Shown piece by piece: positions 18,475 to 29,404 of a stretch of DNA of 64,000 nucleotides. The stretch comes from JBKBKN01 sp046294625. Its GTDB lineage: Bacteria; Bacteroidota; Bacteroidia; M30B66. Both the position numbers and the translations under genes were made by a program. The notes beneath the pieces were generated by a model. The model made no database searches. It had not been told where the DNA came from and saw only the letters and a list, made by a program, of their open reading frames with translations. Each line of letters begins with the position of its first letter. The first letter of the stretch is position 1. Location: positions 97,298 to 161,297 of the forward strand of contig JBKBKN010000005.1 in NCBI GenBank assembly GCA_046294625.1, given 5' to 3'.

Positions 18475-21400
18475 TTATTTCTTGATAATGGTTTTATTTC
18501 CTGCAATATTTACCTTTGGATTGCTCGAAATCTGCAAATGATATGCACCTGCTGGCAATGCAGACATATCGAATCGGAACTCATTCTCCCCTTTGCGCAC
18601 GCGCATTTTATGCGAAAAGATGATTTGCCCTGCAGAAGAGAAGATGTTCATAACCATATCGAAGTCGCTGCTGGCATTGATTCTAACGCCGGCAAAATCT
18701 TTTACAGGATTGGGTAAAATAGTAATGCTATGGTCTGCTGATTTGCAGCTCACATAGATTGGATCATAGATGGTGGTTTCGCCATTGTAATCCACTTGCT
18801 TGAGTCTGAAATAGCTGCTACCTTCATATCTTGGTTTGAAACTTGAGTTATAATATAAGGTTTGATTACTGTTGCCGTTTCCTTCTTCGCGGTGCATTTC
18901 ATACCAATGTGCCCCGGTCTCACTTTCTTCAATCGTAAAGTAGTGGTTATTGCTTTCAGATGCTGTTGACCATTGCAAATGAACCACTCCATTGTCGCAA
19001 ATCCCTTCGAATCCAAGCAAAGAAACCGGCAATGGACTGTTGGTTCTGGAGCCGATCGTCCAAACAGAGAATTGTGGAATATTAGTTTTCTCCAGATATC
19101 CTTGCGCCTGATGCTGATCTGCCCACTGAAAGTTCCAGAAATCGCCATCAAATCTCCACATATCCAAATCTGTATCAGGAATCAAACCCAAGGGAGTATT
19201 CAACTCTTCCTGATGATAGTGAAAGCGGAAGGTAGCGTTGAGGTTGCTGTTGTTTGCCGGATGAATTTCGTAATATCTGTTGGCACCAAACCCGCCGTTG
19301 AAAGTTCTTTGCTCATGACCGCGAATCACTTGTGTCATTCCCATATTTACACCTGAAGTGATCACAGCACCTAAACCTGCCACATTTGTTGCATTAGGTG
19401 CATTTAAAACCCTTTCGGTGATAAGTCGGCCGGCATGACCATAAATTTTGTTTTGTGCTGTTTCGTTCAATATTTCGCCTGTATTACCAAGGTTTACATC
19501 AAATCCATTGAGATTAAGATCGCCAGAAATCATATCTAATTGACCACTAATGCTTATGTTGTTGTTTAATTCAATTATTAAATCACTATTGGTTTTGTTT
19601 ATGTTGATATGATGGAATAATGGAGATCCCCAGATGGATGAGTGTTGATTTCCAGAGAAAGTTACTGTTCTTCCATTAGCATTAAATGAGCCGATTGCTG
19701 AAAGATGATGAGCTATTTCAATATCAACATCAGATGCTAAACTTAAGGAAGCATTTGCGGCCACTTCCACACTACCATTGAAAACGGCGCTGCCGTTCAG
19801 AGTTAGCCCGGGAGCATTAAATATTACCGTTCCTTCACCATTGATTGAATTATTTACACCAGCCCAACGTCCATGCACATGAAGTTTTTTACCATTTGCA
19901 ATCGTCAATGTAACCCCGGGATCAAGATTTACTTCACGACAAAACCCATCGTTGCCTGATTGAATAAGCGGCTGATTAGGCAATAAGCCTACGAAAATAT
20001 TGTCAGCGGCTCCCGGTACCAAGTTGGGAAGCCAGTTGCCCGCATCATTCCAATTGGTGTTTACATTTCCTGTCCAGATGATTCCGTTGATGATCTCGCC
20101 TAGCTGGAATGCACCAAACTGTGTTAGCCCTGTTGCTTCTACAGAATTGCTTGTGATCACACCCAAATCAGGTCTTGTCCAAACTGATGCAAAAATACGC
20201 GCAATACCAAGATTCATTGGATTAGCAGTTGGATCGAGGTCTGCATTAACGTAATTGAATACTACATTGTAACTCGTAAAACCTGTAACACCTGAATTCG
20301 TGATTGTCCAGATTCTGTTTACGGAACGATCAGGATTAACACCTGAGGTGTAGATCTGTGGGTGATCATCCGGGGTGGTATTGACTAAAAGAGAACCCGT
20401 ATTATTGGTATTTCCGCTAAAATTAATTGTAACCGGGGTGTAATGATGAGCATCACCAACAGCGAAGGAACGACTTACTGTATTGGATGCAATAAATCTT
20501 CTCATATTGCCATTTACATAGCTGATTGCAGATGCGCCGGATACTTGCCCGCTCACCTGAATAATGAGTTCATTGCTGTTGGTTTGGATAATACCATCAT
20601 TCAATGAAAGCAAGTTTGAAATATTGATAGAACTGCTTAAGGTTTTAATTCCGCCTCCGGTAATCTGCAGGTTGAAGAAATTGGTTGCACCTGAAATATT
20701 CTGTGCCCCTCCAGAAAGAATCACACTGCCGTTATTGGGTGTAAACCTAAGTACTCCGGCATTGTTTACCCAATTTTTCTTTAAATTGATTTGTCGACTG
20801 TGAGTATTGACAACGGTACCATTGTCACTGATTTGAAAGTCTCCATTCACTAAAAGGTCTACATTGGCCATGTTTTTACCACCTGGTCCGGAGAAGCTGA
20901 CATTGTTGTAAACAGCTTGTGTGGGAAGTGTGCCGGTGAAATTAGCATGGTAATTAACAGTGCCACCATTTGATGAAGTGAAAGCGGAGAAATCGCCACC
21001 CGGAAAAACATAAACCCCTGATCCAGGTGATAGCCTTAAAATGCCTGTTCCTGAAACACTACCAAAATTATGTCCAATGGTTGCACCAAGGTTCAACATG
21101 CCATTTAACTCCACAACAGAAGCTGTTCGGTTGTTATTGACAACGTTCACGGTATGGCCACCGGCGATAATCACATGGTTGAATGATGGCGGTACAGATG
21201 CCGGAGCTCCATCATGCTGCAATACAGGGTCTGTTGACCAGGTATTCACATCATTCCAATCACCTCCCGTTGTAGCATTACGGCTAAAATAGGTCTGTAG
21301 AATAAAAAACTCAGTTGATTCGCCGGCTGTATAATCTCCGTTTAGATAATCGACGCTGCTCAAAGTAATTCGGTCATTCATTGCATTGACAGTGCCCGGA

Positions 21401-24400
21401 ATACCATTTACAGGAAACCACACATTGTTAAAGTATCTACCGGTAACATATGCCGATTCATTACCATTGACAGCATCGGATGGATGATAAGTGTATTCAT
21501 GACTCACCTGTAGATTTGCGCCAAATCCTGATGCATTCACATTCCAATAGTAATTCAATTCCTTATCTGCTGCATCTGTAGTGGCCGGGTGTCTCGTGTT
21601 TACCGGCTTTAGGGTGATCGATCCGGCAGCATTATTTTGACTCACGTTGAATCTTGCCGGTGTATATTTTAGCGTGACTCCTATTGGGAAGGTAAAGTCA
21701 TGCGCCCCTGTAGGGTATAATTTCCTTACACCGCCATCGCTCAACACCCCATTGAGTCTAATCATGCTAAATGGATTAAAAGTTCCCGCAACTGTTGCGT
21801 TTGGGCCAAATGTGAGCAAGTGATTATTGATGTAAACAATGCCAGACTGGAAACTCATTTGACCATTCACAGTGATCGTATTATTTACATTTACACCTGC
21901 AGGGTTATTGACTGTAATACTTCCAAATGCACCATTTCCATTACCATTAATGTTTTGCAGCAAACTACCATTGATGTTCAGATGTCCGGCAAGAGTTGAA
22001 TTACACTGCTGATTATTCGTTACATGCCCCAACACTGTGGCTACATTCTCATTTAGGTTTAGGTTACCTTGATTGATGTTTAAGTTTCCTAAAACTCTCA
22101 CTCTTGCATTTGCCAAAAGATTAACTGATCCTAATACGGATGTATTGTTGATCACCAAGTTGGCGAATACGGTATGGTTACCACTGGCACCGGTAATGTT
22201 TTGTGATTCGCTGCTACCATTGAATGTGGTAGTTTGAGAAGAAGAAATTACTCGATAGCCGCCTTCATTCAATCCATTGGCATTTGTTGTATTTTCGTTT
22301 ACGAGATTACCCCCGATCATAATATCAAGGCTGTTTGCATTGAAAATAGAATTGCCTAAAATTCTCAAATCTCTTTGAATGGTCAGAGGAGAACTATTGA
22401 TACGCAAAGTTTTGTTATTTACCATTCCATCTACAGTCACATTCCAAAGTGGAATAAAGCTGGTTAGATTGAATGTAGCAGCAGCAGTGTTAGCAGTTCC
22501 GAATCTTATTTCTCCTCCTGAAACTGAGTTTGATGTTGGATTTAATAACATTTCTCCAACCAATACATTGCTATTGTTTCCTGTTCTGTCAATGATGAGT
22601 AGTGCATTACCCGACATGTTGAAAGAGCTTCCCTGATTGAGAATTTCAAATTTGGCTCTATCGTAACTAATGGCAGATGCCGCTTCAGGATTTCGACCAC
22701 GCACCAAAACCACTGAATTGTCGGATTGCGTGTAGCGGAGCGCACCCAGCAACACAAACAAACTTCTTCGAATTTGTCCGTTTACATTGAGTGTACTGTT
22801 GTTACGAACAATCAGTTCAGGAGCGCCAGAAGCAGCATATTCAATATCGTTGTGATTATTGTTTGCTGCGTTACCAATATTAACGATACCATTCAATAAT
22901 TCAAGTTTACCAGCAAGTACAAGATCAGCATTATTGGCGGCGGCCATGCCTACATTGATTTCAGCATCGGCATGATTAACGACCAGAGCAGCAGAAGCTG
23001 GAATAACAAAATTAGAGCCTGCCTGGTTCGTAAGCGTAAGGTTAATAGGTCTAGAAATCTGCAGTGTTCCATTTTGCAAAGTCAGCCAATCGTTACTTGG
23101 GGTGTTGAATGTACCTGATACATTCACGTTAAGCTGTTGACTTTGGTTGTTTCCTTTATTCAGTCTAACCAATGAAAGATTGTTTACAGCAGCCGAATTC
23201 GTTCCTGTAAACAAGGTGCTTGCGTTGCCATTGAACACAATCTCGCAACGTGAGCTGTTGTTCAGGTTGATTGTTCCATTGTTTGTCAAGTTACCCATCA
23301 AATGCAGCAAGTGCAATGCCGAGCCGGCATTGGCAGTAAGAATCGTGCCTGCTGCGCCCACCGATACATTGCCCAACATTTGTACGCTGTGTTCTACTGC
23401 TCCGGGAAATAGCAATCTGCCCGAAGTGATATTCATATTGCCGCGCACTTCCATTGTTCTTGCTGCTGTGGTATTAAATGAAGTAGTACCTGCAGCATGA
23501 CCATTTATAGTAAAGTTGTTATGAATAATTAGATTGCTATTGGGCATTGTGATGGTTCGATTGTTCTCCGGAACAAAACTCAAATTTCGGTATGAGCTTA
23601 TTTCCATAGAAGTGGGTGCTGCTGTGATTTCCGGAACTTGAAAATTTGCTCCATTCGTATAATACTCTGCTGTTCCGCCATTTTCCTGAAAAAACAAGCC
23701 AAAATCTCCTGCAGGGAATTCTGCTAGTGAACTTGAAGAAGAAATTCTGATTCGGCCTGCCCCACCCGCAGTGGCATAAGGCAATGCGCCAAAATTATTA
23801 CCTGTGGTGGTTCCAAGATCAAGCGTAGATCCTGCATCAACAATTAAGCTTCCCGATATGGTATTGTTTTGTGTAACTGTTACGGTGTGAAAAATCGATG
23901 TACCATTGCCAATAAACACCGGAACATTCGAATTAGGAACCGTAGTAGAAGCAGCACCTCCAAAGGTCACATTTGACCAAGTGTTTGGTGTGTTCCAATT
24001 ACCATTTTGACGGCTGTAATAAGGCACCACAGTTCCAAATGCTGCGGGAACCCCTGCTGTGAAGTCACCATCGATAAAGCTAAAATTGTTAAAATGAATA
24101 TTCTTTGTTGATTCATTCACCGCATTCACATCGCTTATGCTGGTGTAGGCTATGTTTTGAAAGTTGTAGTATCCAGGAATGTAAGCAGTATTATCCGGCA
24201 AATTGCCATAATTAAATGTAAGATTGACCGAGTTAGCCCCTACTCCGCTAAATCCTGTTGGGTTAACCTTCCAATAAGTAGGCAAGGCAACAGGATTGGT
24301 GATATACAAATGTGGCGCGGCTACAGGTCGCACATTTAATGTGCCCCACTGTGTAGGCGCACTATCGAAAGTAATTGTGGCTGGAGTATAGTTTGATCCT

Positions 24401-27400
24401 GAGCCGAAAGGAAATACAAAGCTCGTTGCCGATGCGCTATATTCTTTTGAAATACCTCCATCTGAAAGGTTTCCATTGGTTTTGATAAATCTATTGATTC
24501 CAAAATTCCCGGATATGGCAACGATGTTACCTGCTGCAGCAATGACTACGCGACGATTTCTGATGTTGAAGACCCGATCGGTGCTCATTTCCAAATTACC
24601 ATTTACTCTAAAATTGGCAGAGCTTGTTACTTTCTCATCTCCGGTGTTTCCACCCTGATTAGCCAGTTCAAGATTGGTGAACACACCTTGGTCATTACCA
24701 CCGATATTCTGATTTTGAGTTCCAACTAATATGATTTTAGCAGTACCGCTAATGAGTGTATTATTGACTACATTGCCTTTAACTAGGGTATTCTTGGCAT
24801 TGATGTTCAAATTACCAGTGTTCACTAATAAACTTCCATTTAACTCAAAATGCGCAATAGAACCGGACAGATTTAATGTTGTTCCATTTGACTTGCTCAA
24901 TTCAAGCGTATTGAGACCTAATGCTGTTGATGCAACATATGGAGATGGTTCAGAAGTGTTTTCTACTTTCATACCCCATGCTAAAATCCCCCTTGTTACA
25001 TCACCCCAGTATGGTGTAAAATTACAGCTGTTATTTCCAATCACAATTCTGGCTCTGTACTGATTATGACCTTCTGTAGTAGCCGAAATTCTATACCAAC
25101 CATTTGGAAGTGCTTCAATAGAAGCATTAGTAGCCTGTGCATTTTGTGAAATAATTGAGCCTGCTCCTGTTAAATTAAACCAAACTTCGCCAGGTTGGGC
25201 ATGTCTCCCAACACGCAAGGCGACACAGGTTCTTCCGTCTGGCTTAACAAAGATACTGGCGGTCATTGGGCCAGAAGAAGCAATTTCGGGGGTAAAAAAC
25301 TGATGCAAACCATTTTGATTGGTTTCCAGAATTCGTTCTGCAGTCAATGTGTTATTAGGCGCTAATTCTACATTAGGTTGCGCGGTGAGCCTTTCGAAGG
25401 TATAGTTACTACCCGGTACAATATTCTCAGGTCCATTTATCAGGTTTGATCCGCCTGTTGAACTGAAATTTAAGAATCCGTTTACAGTAAAATTTTGTGG
25501 ATTGATTCCGTTGAATTTTGTAGAGTTATTGCCTGATATGTAAGTAGCATTGGCATTCACAGTAAAGTTTCCACCAACGACCACATCCTCGTCACCAGCA
25601 TTTAAAGTCGGAGAATTCGCACTGCTGATGTTTAGGTTGTTTAAAACAACCAGTGGCTTGGCTTCAATGGTTGCCGTATTGGCCGGAGCCCCATTAAACG
25701 ACCAGTTGATATCGCTCAGTATCAATTGTGCGTTACCTGCTCCGCTTTTATTCACATTGAGATTGAAAAACGGATGGCTTGCCGTCATTAAAAAATTAAT
25801 ATTGTTATTTGATAAGTTCACATTCACTGTACCACCTGTAACTTCATGATTAAGTGATGAAGAATTAACCATCCAACCGGCATGGCCGGAGATACTTCCA
25901 TTCAGGCTCCGCCCGATATTGATAGTACCTCCGCTCATTTTGAACACATTTTCTGGGTAAGGCAATGAAAAAGCAGCGTAGTATCCGCCTTCTGAAGTAG
26001 GTGCACCACTTATGTTAAGTATACCGCCGGTTTGAATGAATGCGCCTCGATGTAGGCCTCCAAACACTGTTATTCTGAACAAGTGCAGGTTAACTTCTCC
26101 TCCGTCTATTTGAAACAGTCCCGACTCTCGAAGCACAACAGCTCCCTGACCTGAAAGGCAATTTAAAGTGCCGGCGGTAATTCTAAGCGTACCGTATGGT
26201 ACTATAGCTCCCGTAGAATTAAACGTAACGTTGGCGCCATCAATCCAAAATACCGGGAAGCGGGAACTGTTGCCAATTTCATAATTACCGTTGTTATTCA
26301 AACTAGGTATAGTAATGTTGGCGCCTAGGCGAAGTATTCCGCCATTTGCCGATATGGTTCTATTGTTGCCATGGAATAGAACAGTTGCCGATGAAGCAGC
26401 ACTTACAGCCAATTCGAAATTATCATTCTTGTCAACAGAAAATCCAAAAAACTTCGCATAACTGCCTGCATTCCCCGTAAATACCGTGTTGGTAGTAGCT
26501 CCCCTAAAGTTAATTGACGCGGTACCATTGGAAGTAGCAGCGTATGCTGCGCCATTGGTAAATTCAATATGACCGGAATTCAAAAGGTTTCCATGTAAAA
26601 TTACCGTATGATTTCCACTCGGATTTCTTACATCCCATCTACAGCCAGCTCCTACAGTTGTATTTCCAAATATTGTGAGCGTTTGATTCCCGCTAGCACC
26701 ACCAATTCTAAGAGTAGGTTGTGCTGCTGACCCTGTTTTTGAGATGGTCAAATTTCCATTCATGGTCACATTATGACCAAATCCTATAATGAATGCATTG
26801 GCCGTACTATTGGTAATTTCAAGATGATTAAAGGTATTATTGACTGAATTTAATTCATGAAGCCCAGCGGAGAGGTTGTAAAACTCAATTGTTCCTCCAT
26901 CATTACTCACAAAATTTGTATATAGTCCTGTTGGAAGATTGATATTGCTCAGTCTTAATTTTCCTTGTCCGGATATGTTTACAAAGTTATGCCCTGAACT
27001 AGAGCCTAAGTCAAGTGTACCACCTTGATTGATGGTCAAGCCGGCCACACTTCTTGATGTGGAGGTGCTCACCGTTCTTCCATTCAATATTACAACTTGA
27101 TTACCGGCTGTGGGTATCATAGGGCTCACCAAGGTACTGCCTGATGGATCAGTTGTCCAAGTGTTCAAATCATTCCAGTTTCCGGATTGATAGGAATATA
27201 AAACCGTTCGCACGGTGGGGTCTATGGCTGTCCACTCACCGGTCAAAAAGTTGGTGCCTGTTACAGTAAATGGATTAGATCCGGGTGCACTTGGATTTGA
27301 TGTTGTACTTAAACTAGTACCGTTCCAAACTCTAGGTTCATATTCTAACACACTTCCCATGACTTCATTGCTATTGAACGTGAATCGGAGGTTGGCGTTA

Positions 27401-29055
27401 ATGGCATTGATGTTATTACTTTCAATCACCCAATGTTTGAGTAAAGCATTGTTGAAGTAAGGTACATTAGGTTGGCGAGTAGGTACTGCTCTTACACTTA
27501 TGGATGCTGTTCCAAAAACTGTAGCCGTAAATGACGTAATTTGAAAACTGGTATAATTCCCCCCTGAACCAACGGGAAATATACCAGACGGAATATGCGT
27601 AGTCAGGGCATTAATTGCCGTAAATTCCTTCAATAGTGCGCCACTTCCATTGGTCACAATATATCTATTTATACCAAACGTGCCCGCCAGAGTTGCATTA
27701 GGTCTCAATTTCAAATCGCTGTCGCCGAGTTCAAATAAACAATTAGCCGACATATTTAATTGATTGTTGATAGCTGCACTTTCGGTCAATATTTTTTTTC
27801 CACCACCGGAGAGCTGAAGATTATAGTAGTTGTTACTTCCAAATACAAATTGATCTCCATTTCTACTGTAGTGTATTGTGCTTAAATTGGCTCCGGTAAT
27901 AAGCTCGCCTATGGTATTATTCACCGAAGTAAGATTGAGTGTGTGCGTTGCTCCTGTCATGTCGATGGTACCATTTCCGGATAGCGAATTACTTACATTG
28001 ATGGTGGTATTAGTATTACCAAATGCCAAAGTACCTGCCACCACATTGAGATTTTGCGCATTAAAGCCAGACGAAGAAATGGTCAAGGAACTACCAGCTT
28101 TGTTGATGGTTACATTATCAATCGCATAATTTGTATGCATGGTATAAACACCTGCATTACCTGAAGTAAAAGTGATATTCCCATTAAAAACAACGTTTCC
28201 ACCAGAGCGGATAAAATCCTTTTGAACTATAATTTCATCAACATTTCTGGTTGCACCATTAGAAAGTGTGATATTGAAATAGGTACCGGCTCTTACAGAT
28301 TGGATACCTGTATTGGATGCATAATTAACGGTGTTACCCTCAGCTTGCGCATTGAAGATACCAGCAGTGGCCATTGGCTCAGAGTTATTCCCCAAAATCA
28401 ACACTGAATGTGTGCCCTGCAGCCATGTTGCATTTGGATTTAATCCATCGAGCATACCGTTTATTCTCACCGAGGTGCTATTTTTATTTTCTACAGTGAT
28501 TGCCCCACTGATATTAACCGCTCCATTTATAACAATGGCATTGTTTCCGCGTATTTCCTGATTATTGGAACTAAATGTATATAACCCTGTACCAGTGGCT
28601 GTCATGGTTCCGTTATTGGTAATACCTCCTCTAAATTCGCAAGGTGCATTGGCAGTGGACATATTCCAAACACCACCATTGTTTATGGTGAGCATTCCTA
28701 TGAACAGGTTATTACCATTCACATTATTATCAGTAAGCGTACCGGAAATACTGGTCGCCCCATTCACAGTAAAGTTATGGTTTGAGATTGTTAAAGTTCG
28801 AGAAGCATTGATGGTAAGATTCTGAATATTTACTTCCGTATTTGCCGTAACATTGTGGGCAATAATTACATGGTCTCCCGGTCCGGGAGTTCCTGCGGGC
28901 GACCACGTCATTGCAGACCAGCTCGTGTTAGCTGTTGTGGTGTAAGTGGTTTGTGACCAAAGTTGATTTACACCCAAAAACATCATAAACCCTGTAATGA
29001 GAAGTGTAATTGGGGGGAATGATTTCAAAGGTAAGGTCTTAGTAAATGTTTGCAT
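18475..29055 (-). CDS. Giant T9SS-secreted repetitive surface protein (3526 residues)
   Basis: A signal peptide (about 1-35) precedes an Asn/Gly/Thr-rich, beta-helix-like body. Five module starts share a W-x-x-x-x-x-W signature: near residues 34 (TSWSAMTWS), 618 (GNWNDLNTWTTD), 1677 (GNWNTPNTWSN), 2587 (GDWNDVNTWSTD) and 2988 (TNWNDAGNWLP). Modules continue with V-I-I-x-x-x-x-T-V strands and LDLG...GHNF, and several end with FPxGSGxNYTP and LNGDYTAG. Near 1211-1375 there is a different domain (see findings). The C-terminus has a domain with LQWSTASESNNHYFTIEES, then a T9SS type A sorting domain beginning ITILPNPVKD and ending in KTIIKK. It is a monocistronic gene with its own terminator, probably a cell-surface adhesin. 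Confidence 0.93.
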   Translation of the reverse strand: MQTFTKTLPLKSFPPITLLITGFMMFLGVNQLWSQTTYTTTANTSWSAMTWSPAGTPGPGDHVIIAHNVTANTEVNIQNLTINASRTLTISNHNFTVNGATSISGTLTDNNVNGNNLFIGMLTINNGGVWNMSTANAPCEFRGGITNNGTMTATGTGLYTFSSNNQEIRGNNAIVINGAVNISGAITVENKNSTSVRINGMLDGLNPNATWLQGTHSVLILGNNSEPMATAGIFNAQAEGNTVNYASNTGIQSVRAGTYFNITLSNGATRNVDEIIVQKDFIRSGGNVVFNGNITFTSGNAGVYTMHTNYAIDNVTINKAGSSLTISSSGFNAQNLNVVAGTLAFGNTNTTINVSNSLSGNGTIDMTGATHTLNLTSVNNTIGELITGANLSTIHYSRNGDQFVFGSNNYYNLQLSGGGKKILTESAAINNQLNMSANCLFELGDSDLKLRPNATLAGTFGINRYIVTNGSGALLKEFTAINALTTHIPSGIFPVGSGGNYTSFQITSFTATVFGTASISVRAVPTRQPNVPYFNNALLKHWVIESNNINAINANLRFTFNSNEVMGSVLEYEPRVWNGTSLSTTSNPSAPGSNPFTVTGTNFLTGEWTAIDPTVRTVLYSYQSGNWNDLNTWTTDPSGSTLVSPMIPTAGNQVVILNGRTVSTSTSRSVAGLTINQGGTLDLGSSSGHNFVNISGQGKLRLSNINLPTGLYTNFVSNDGGTIEFYNLSAGLHELNSVNNTFNHLEITNSTANAFIIGFGHNVTMNGNLTISKTGSAAQPTLRIGGASGNQTLTIFGNTTVGAGCRWDVRNPSGNHTVILHGNLLNSGHIEFTNGAAYAATSNGTASINFRGATTNTVFTGNAGSYAKFFGFSVDKNDNFELAVSAASSATVLFHGNNRTISANGGILRLGANITIPSLNNNGNYEIGNSSRFPVFWIDGANVTFNSTGAIVPYGTLRITAGTLNCLSGQGAVVLRESGLFQIDGGEVNLHLFRITVFGGLHRGAFIQTGGILNISGAPTSEGGYYAAFSLPYPENVFKMSGGTINIGRSLNGSISGHAGWMVNSSSLNHEVTGGTVNVNLSNNNINFLMTASHPFFNLNVNKSGAGNAQLILSDINWSFNGAPANTATIEAKPLVVLNNLNISSANSPTLNAGDEDVVVGGNFTVNANATYISGNNSTKFNGINPQNFTVNGFLNFSSTGGSNLINGPENIVPGSNYTFERLTAQPNVELAPNNTLTAERILETNQNGLHQFFTPEIASSGPMTASIFVKPDGRTCVALRVGRHAQPGEVWFNLTGAGSIISQNAQATNASIEALPNGWYRISATTEGHNQYRARIVIGNNSCNFTPYWGDVTRGILAWGMKVENTSEPSPYVASTALGLNTLELSKSNGTTLNLSGSIAHFELNGSLLVNTGNLNINAKNTLVKGNVVNNTLISGTAKIILVGTQNQNIGGNDQGVFTNLELANQGGNTGDEKVTSSANFRVNGNLEMSTDRVFNIRNRRVVIAAAGNIVAISGNFGINRFIKTNGNLSDGGISKEYSASATSFVFPFGSGSNYTPATITFDSAPTQWGTLNVRPVAAPHLYITNPVALPTYWKVNPTGFSGVGANSVNLTFNYGNLPDNTAYIPGYYNFQNIAYTSISDVNAVNESTKNIHFNNFSFIDGDFTAGVPAAFGTVVPYYSRQNGNWNTPNTWSNVTFGGAASTTVPNSNVPVFIGNGTSIFHTVTVTQNNTISGSLIVDAGSTLDLGTTTGNNFGALPYATAGGAGRIRISSSSSLAEFPAGDFGLFFQENGGTAEYYTNGANFQVPEITAAPTSMEISSYRNLSFVPENNRTITMPNSNLIIHNNFTINGHAAGTTSFNTTAARTMEVRGNMNITSGRLLFPGAVEHSVQMLGNVSVGAAGTILTANAGSALHLLHLMGNLTNNGTINLNNSSRCEIVFNGNASTLFTGTNSAAVNNLSLVRLNKGNNQSQQLNVNVSGTFNTPSNDWLTLQNGTLQISRPINLTLTNQAGSNFVIPASAALVVNHADAEINVGMAAANNADLVLAGKLELLNGIVNIGNAANNNHNDIEYAASGAPELIVRNNSTLNVNGQIRRSLFVLLGALRYTQSDNSVVLVRGRNPEAASAISYDRAKFEILNQGSSFNMSGNALLIIDRTGNNSNVLVGEMLLNPTSNSVSGGEIRFGTANTAAATFNLTSFIPLWNVTVDGMVNNKTLRINSSPLTIQRDLRILGNSIFNANSLDIMIGGNLVNENTTNANGLNEGGYRVISSSQTTTFNGSSESQNITGASGNHTVFANLVINNTSVLGSVNLLANARVRVLGNLNINQGNLNLNENVATVLGHVTNNQQCNSTLAGHLNINGSLLQNINGNGNGAFGSITVNNPAGVNVNNTITVNGQMSFQSGIVYINNHLLTFGPNATVAGTFNPFSMIRLNGVLSDGGVRKLYPTGAHDFTFPIGVTLKYTPARFNVSQNNAAGSITLKPVNTRHPATTDAADKELNYYWNVNASGFGANLQVSHEYTYHPSDAVNGNESAYVTGRYFNNVWFPVNGIPGTVNAMNDRITLSSVDYLNGDYTAGESTEFFILQTYFSRNATTGGDWNDVNTWSTDPVLQHDGAPASVPPSFNHVIIAGGHTVNVVNNNRTASVVELNGMLNLGATIGHNFGSVSGTGILRLSPGSGVYVFPGGDFSAFTSSNGGTVNYHANFTGTLPTQAVYNNVSFSGPGGKNMANVDLLVNGDFQISDNGTVVNTHSRQINLKKNWVNNAGVLRFTPNNGSVILSGGAQNISGATNFFNLQITGGGIKTLSSSINISNLLSLNDGIIQTNSNELIIQVSGQVSGASAISYVNGNMRRFIASNTVSRSFAVGDAHHYTPVTINFSGNTNNTGSLLVNTTPDDHPQIYTSGVNPDRSVNRIWTITNSGVTGFTSYNVVFNYVNADLDPTANPMNLGIARIFASVWTRPDLGVITSNSVEATGLTQFGAFQLGEIINGIIWTGNVNTNWNDAGNWLPNLVPGAADNIFVGLLPNQPLIQSGNDGFCREVNLDPGVTLTIANGKKLHVHGRWAGVNNSINGEGTVIFNAPGLTLNGSAVFNGSVEVAANASLSLASDVDIEIAHHLSAIGSFNANGRTVTFSGNQHSSIWGSPLFHHININKTNSDLIIELNNNISISGQLDMISGDLNLNGFDVNLGNTGEILNETAQNKIYGHAGRLITERVLNAPNATNVAGLGAVITSGVNMGMTQVIRGHEQRTFNGGFGANRYYEIHPANNSNLNATFRFHYHQEELNTPLGLIPDTDLDMWRFDGDFWNFQWADQHQAQGYLEKTNIPQFSVWTIGSRTNSPLPVSLLGFEGICDNGVVHLQWSTASESNNHYFTIEESETGAHWYEMHREEGNGNSNQTLYYNSSFKPRYEGSSYFRLKQVDYNGETTIYDPIYVSCKSADHSITILPNPVKDFAGVRINASSDFDMVMNIFSSAGQIIFSHKMRVRKGENEFRFDMSALPAGAYHLQISSNPKVNIAGNKTIIKK
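20030..29000 (-). repeat. Five divergent protein-level modules within the giant gene
   Basis: Module starts at nucleotides about 28950, 27200, 24025, 21295 and 20090 (leftward). They are spaced at about 584, 1059, 910 and 401 residues, so the repeat is irregular. Similarity is seen in the protein (paired Trp, GHNF, NYTP, NGDYTAG motifs) and not as identical DNA, which argues for old duplications. Confidence 0.7.
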
Positions 29056-29223
29056 CTTATTATGAAATTAGTGATGATATGGATTGATTATGCTGATATA
29101 GGGCTGCTAAATGCGCTGAGTAAAAACAAAAAATGACGATTGCACTATACCTAATGGTTGTGCCCAACATTTTGACAAATCCCGTATTTACAGCCCGTTG
29201 AAGTAATCTCGGATAAAAATTTT

Positions 29224-29247
29224 GCATTCAGTCTTATTTCTGAATGC
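29224..29247. repeat. 8-bp perfect inverted repeat upstream of the giant gene
   Basis: GCATTCAG at 29224-29231 pairs with CTGAATGC at 29240-29247 across an 8-base loop. In the leftward direction it is followed by AAAATTTTTA. It could be a backup terminator for the reductase gene, or part of the control region of the giant gene. The remaining 29056-29327 stretch shows no other feature and no full TAnnTTTG element. Confidence 0.45.
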
Positions 29248-29327
29248 TTGTACCAACATTGATGTAAATGGTTATGTCAAATCAATAATATTACTTTCAT
29301 ACCCGATTCAGACTTTGGGGAATATAA

Positions 29328-29368
29328 AAATCCCTGTATGCCTTTATTATTTGGGCATACAGGGATTT
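29328..29368 (-). terminator. Strong intrinsic terminator after the reductase gene
   Basis: A perfect 15-bp stem (29328-29342 with 29354-29368) closes an 11-base loop. The leftward transcript then continues TTATATT, with the U-run partly inside the stem. It lies 36 bases past the reductase stop. Confidence 0.88.
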
Positions 29369-29404
29369 CAATTCTGCTTAATTCAAACTAATTTTATCAA
29401 ATTC

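Noticed and set aside
20000..29000. Many rightward frames of 60-120 codons inside the giant gene
   Set aside because: Their hydrophobic composition follows from the antisense of Asn/Thr/Gly-rich coding; they are shadows.
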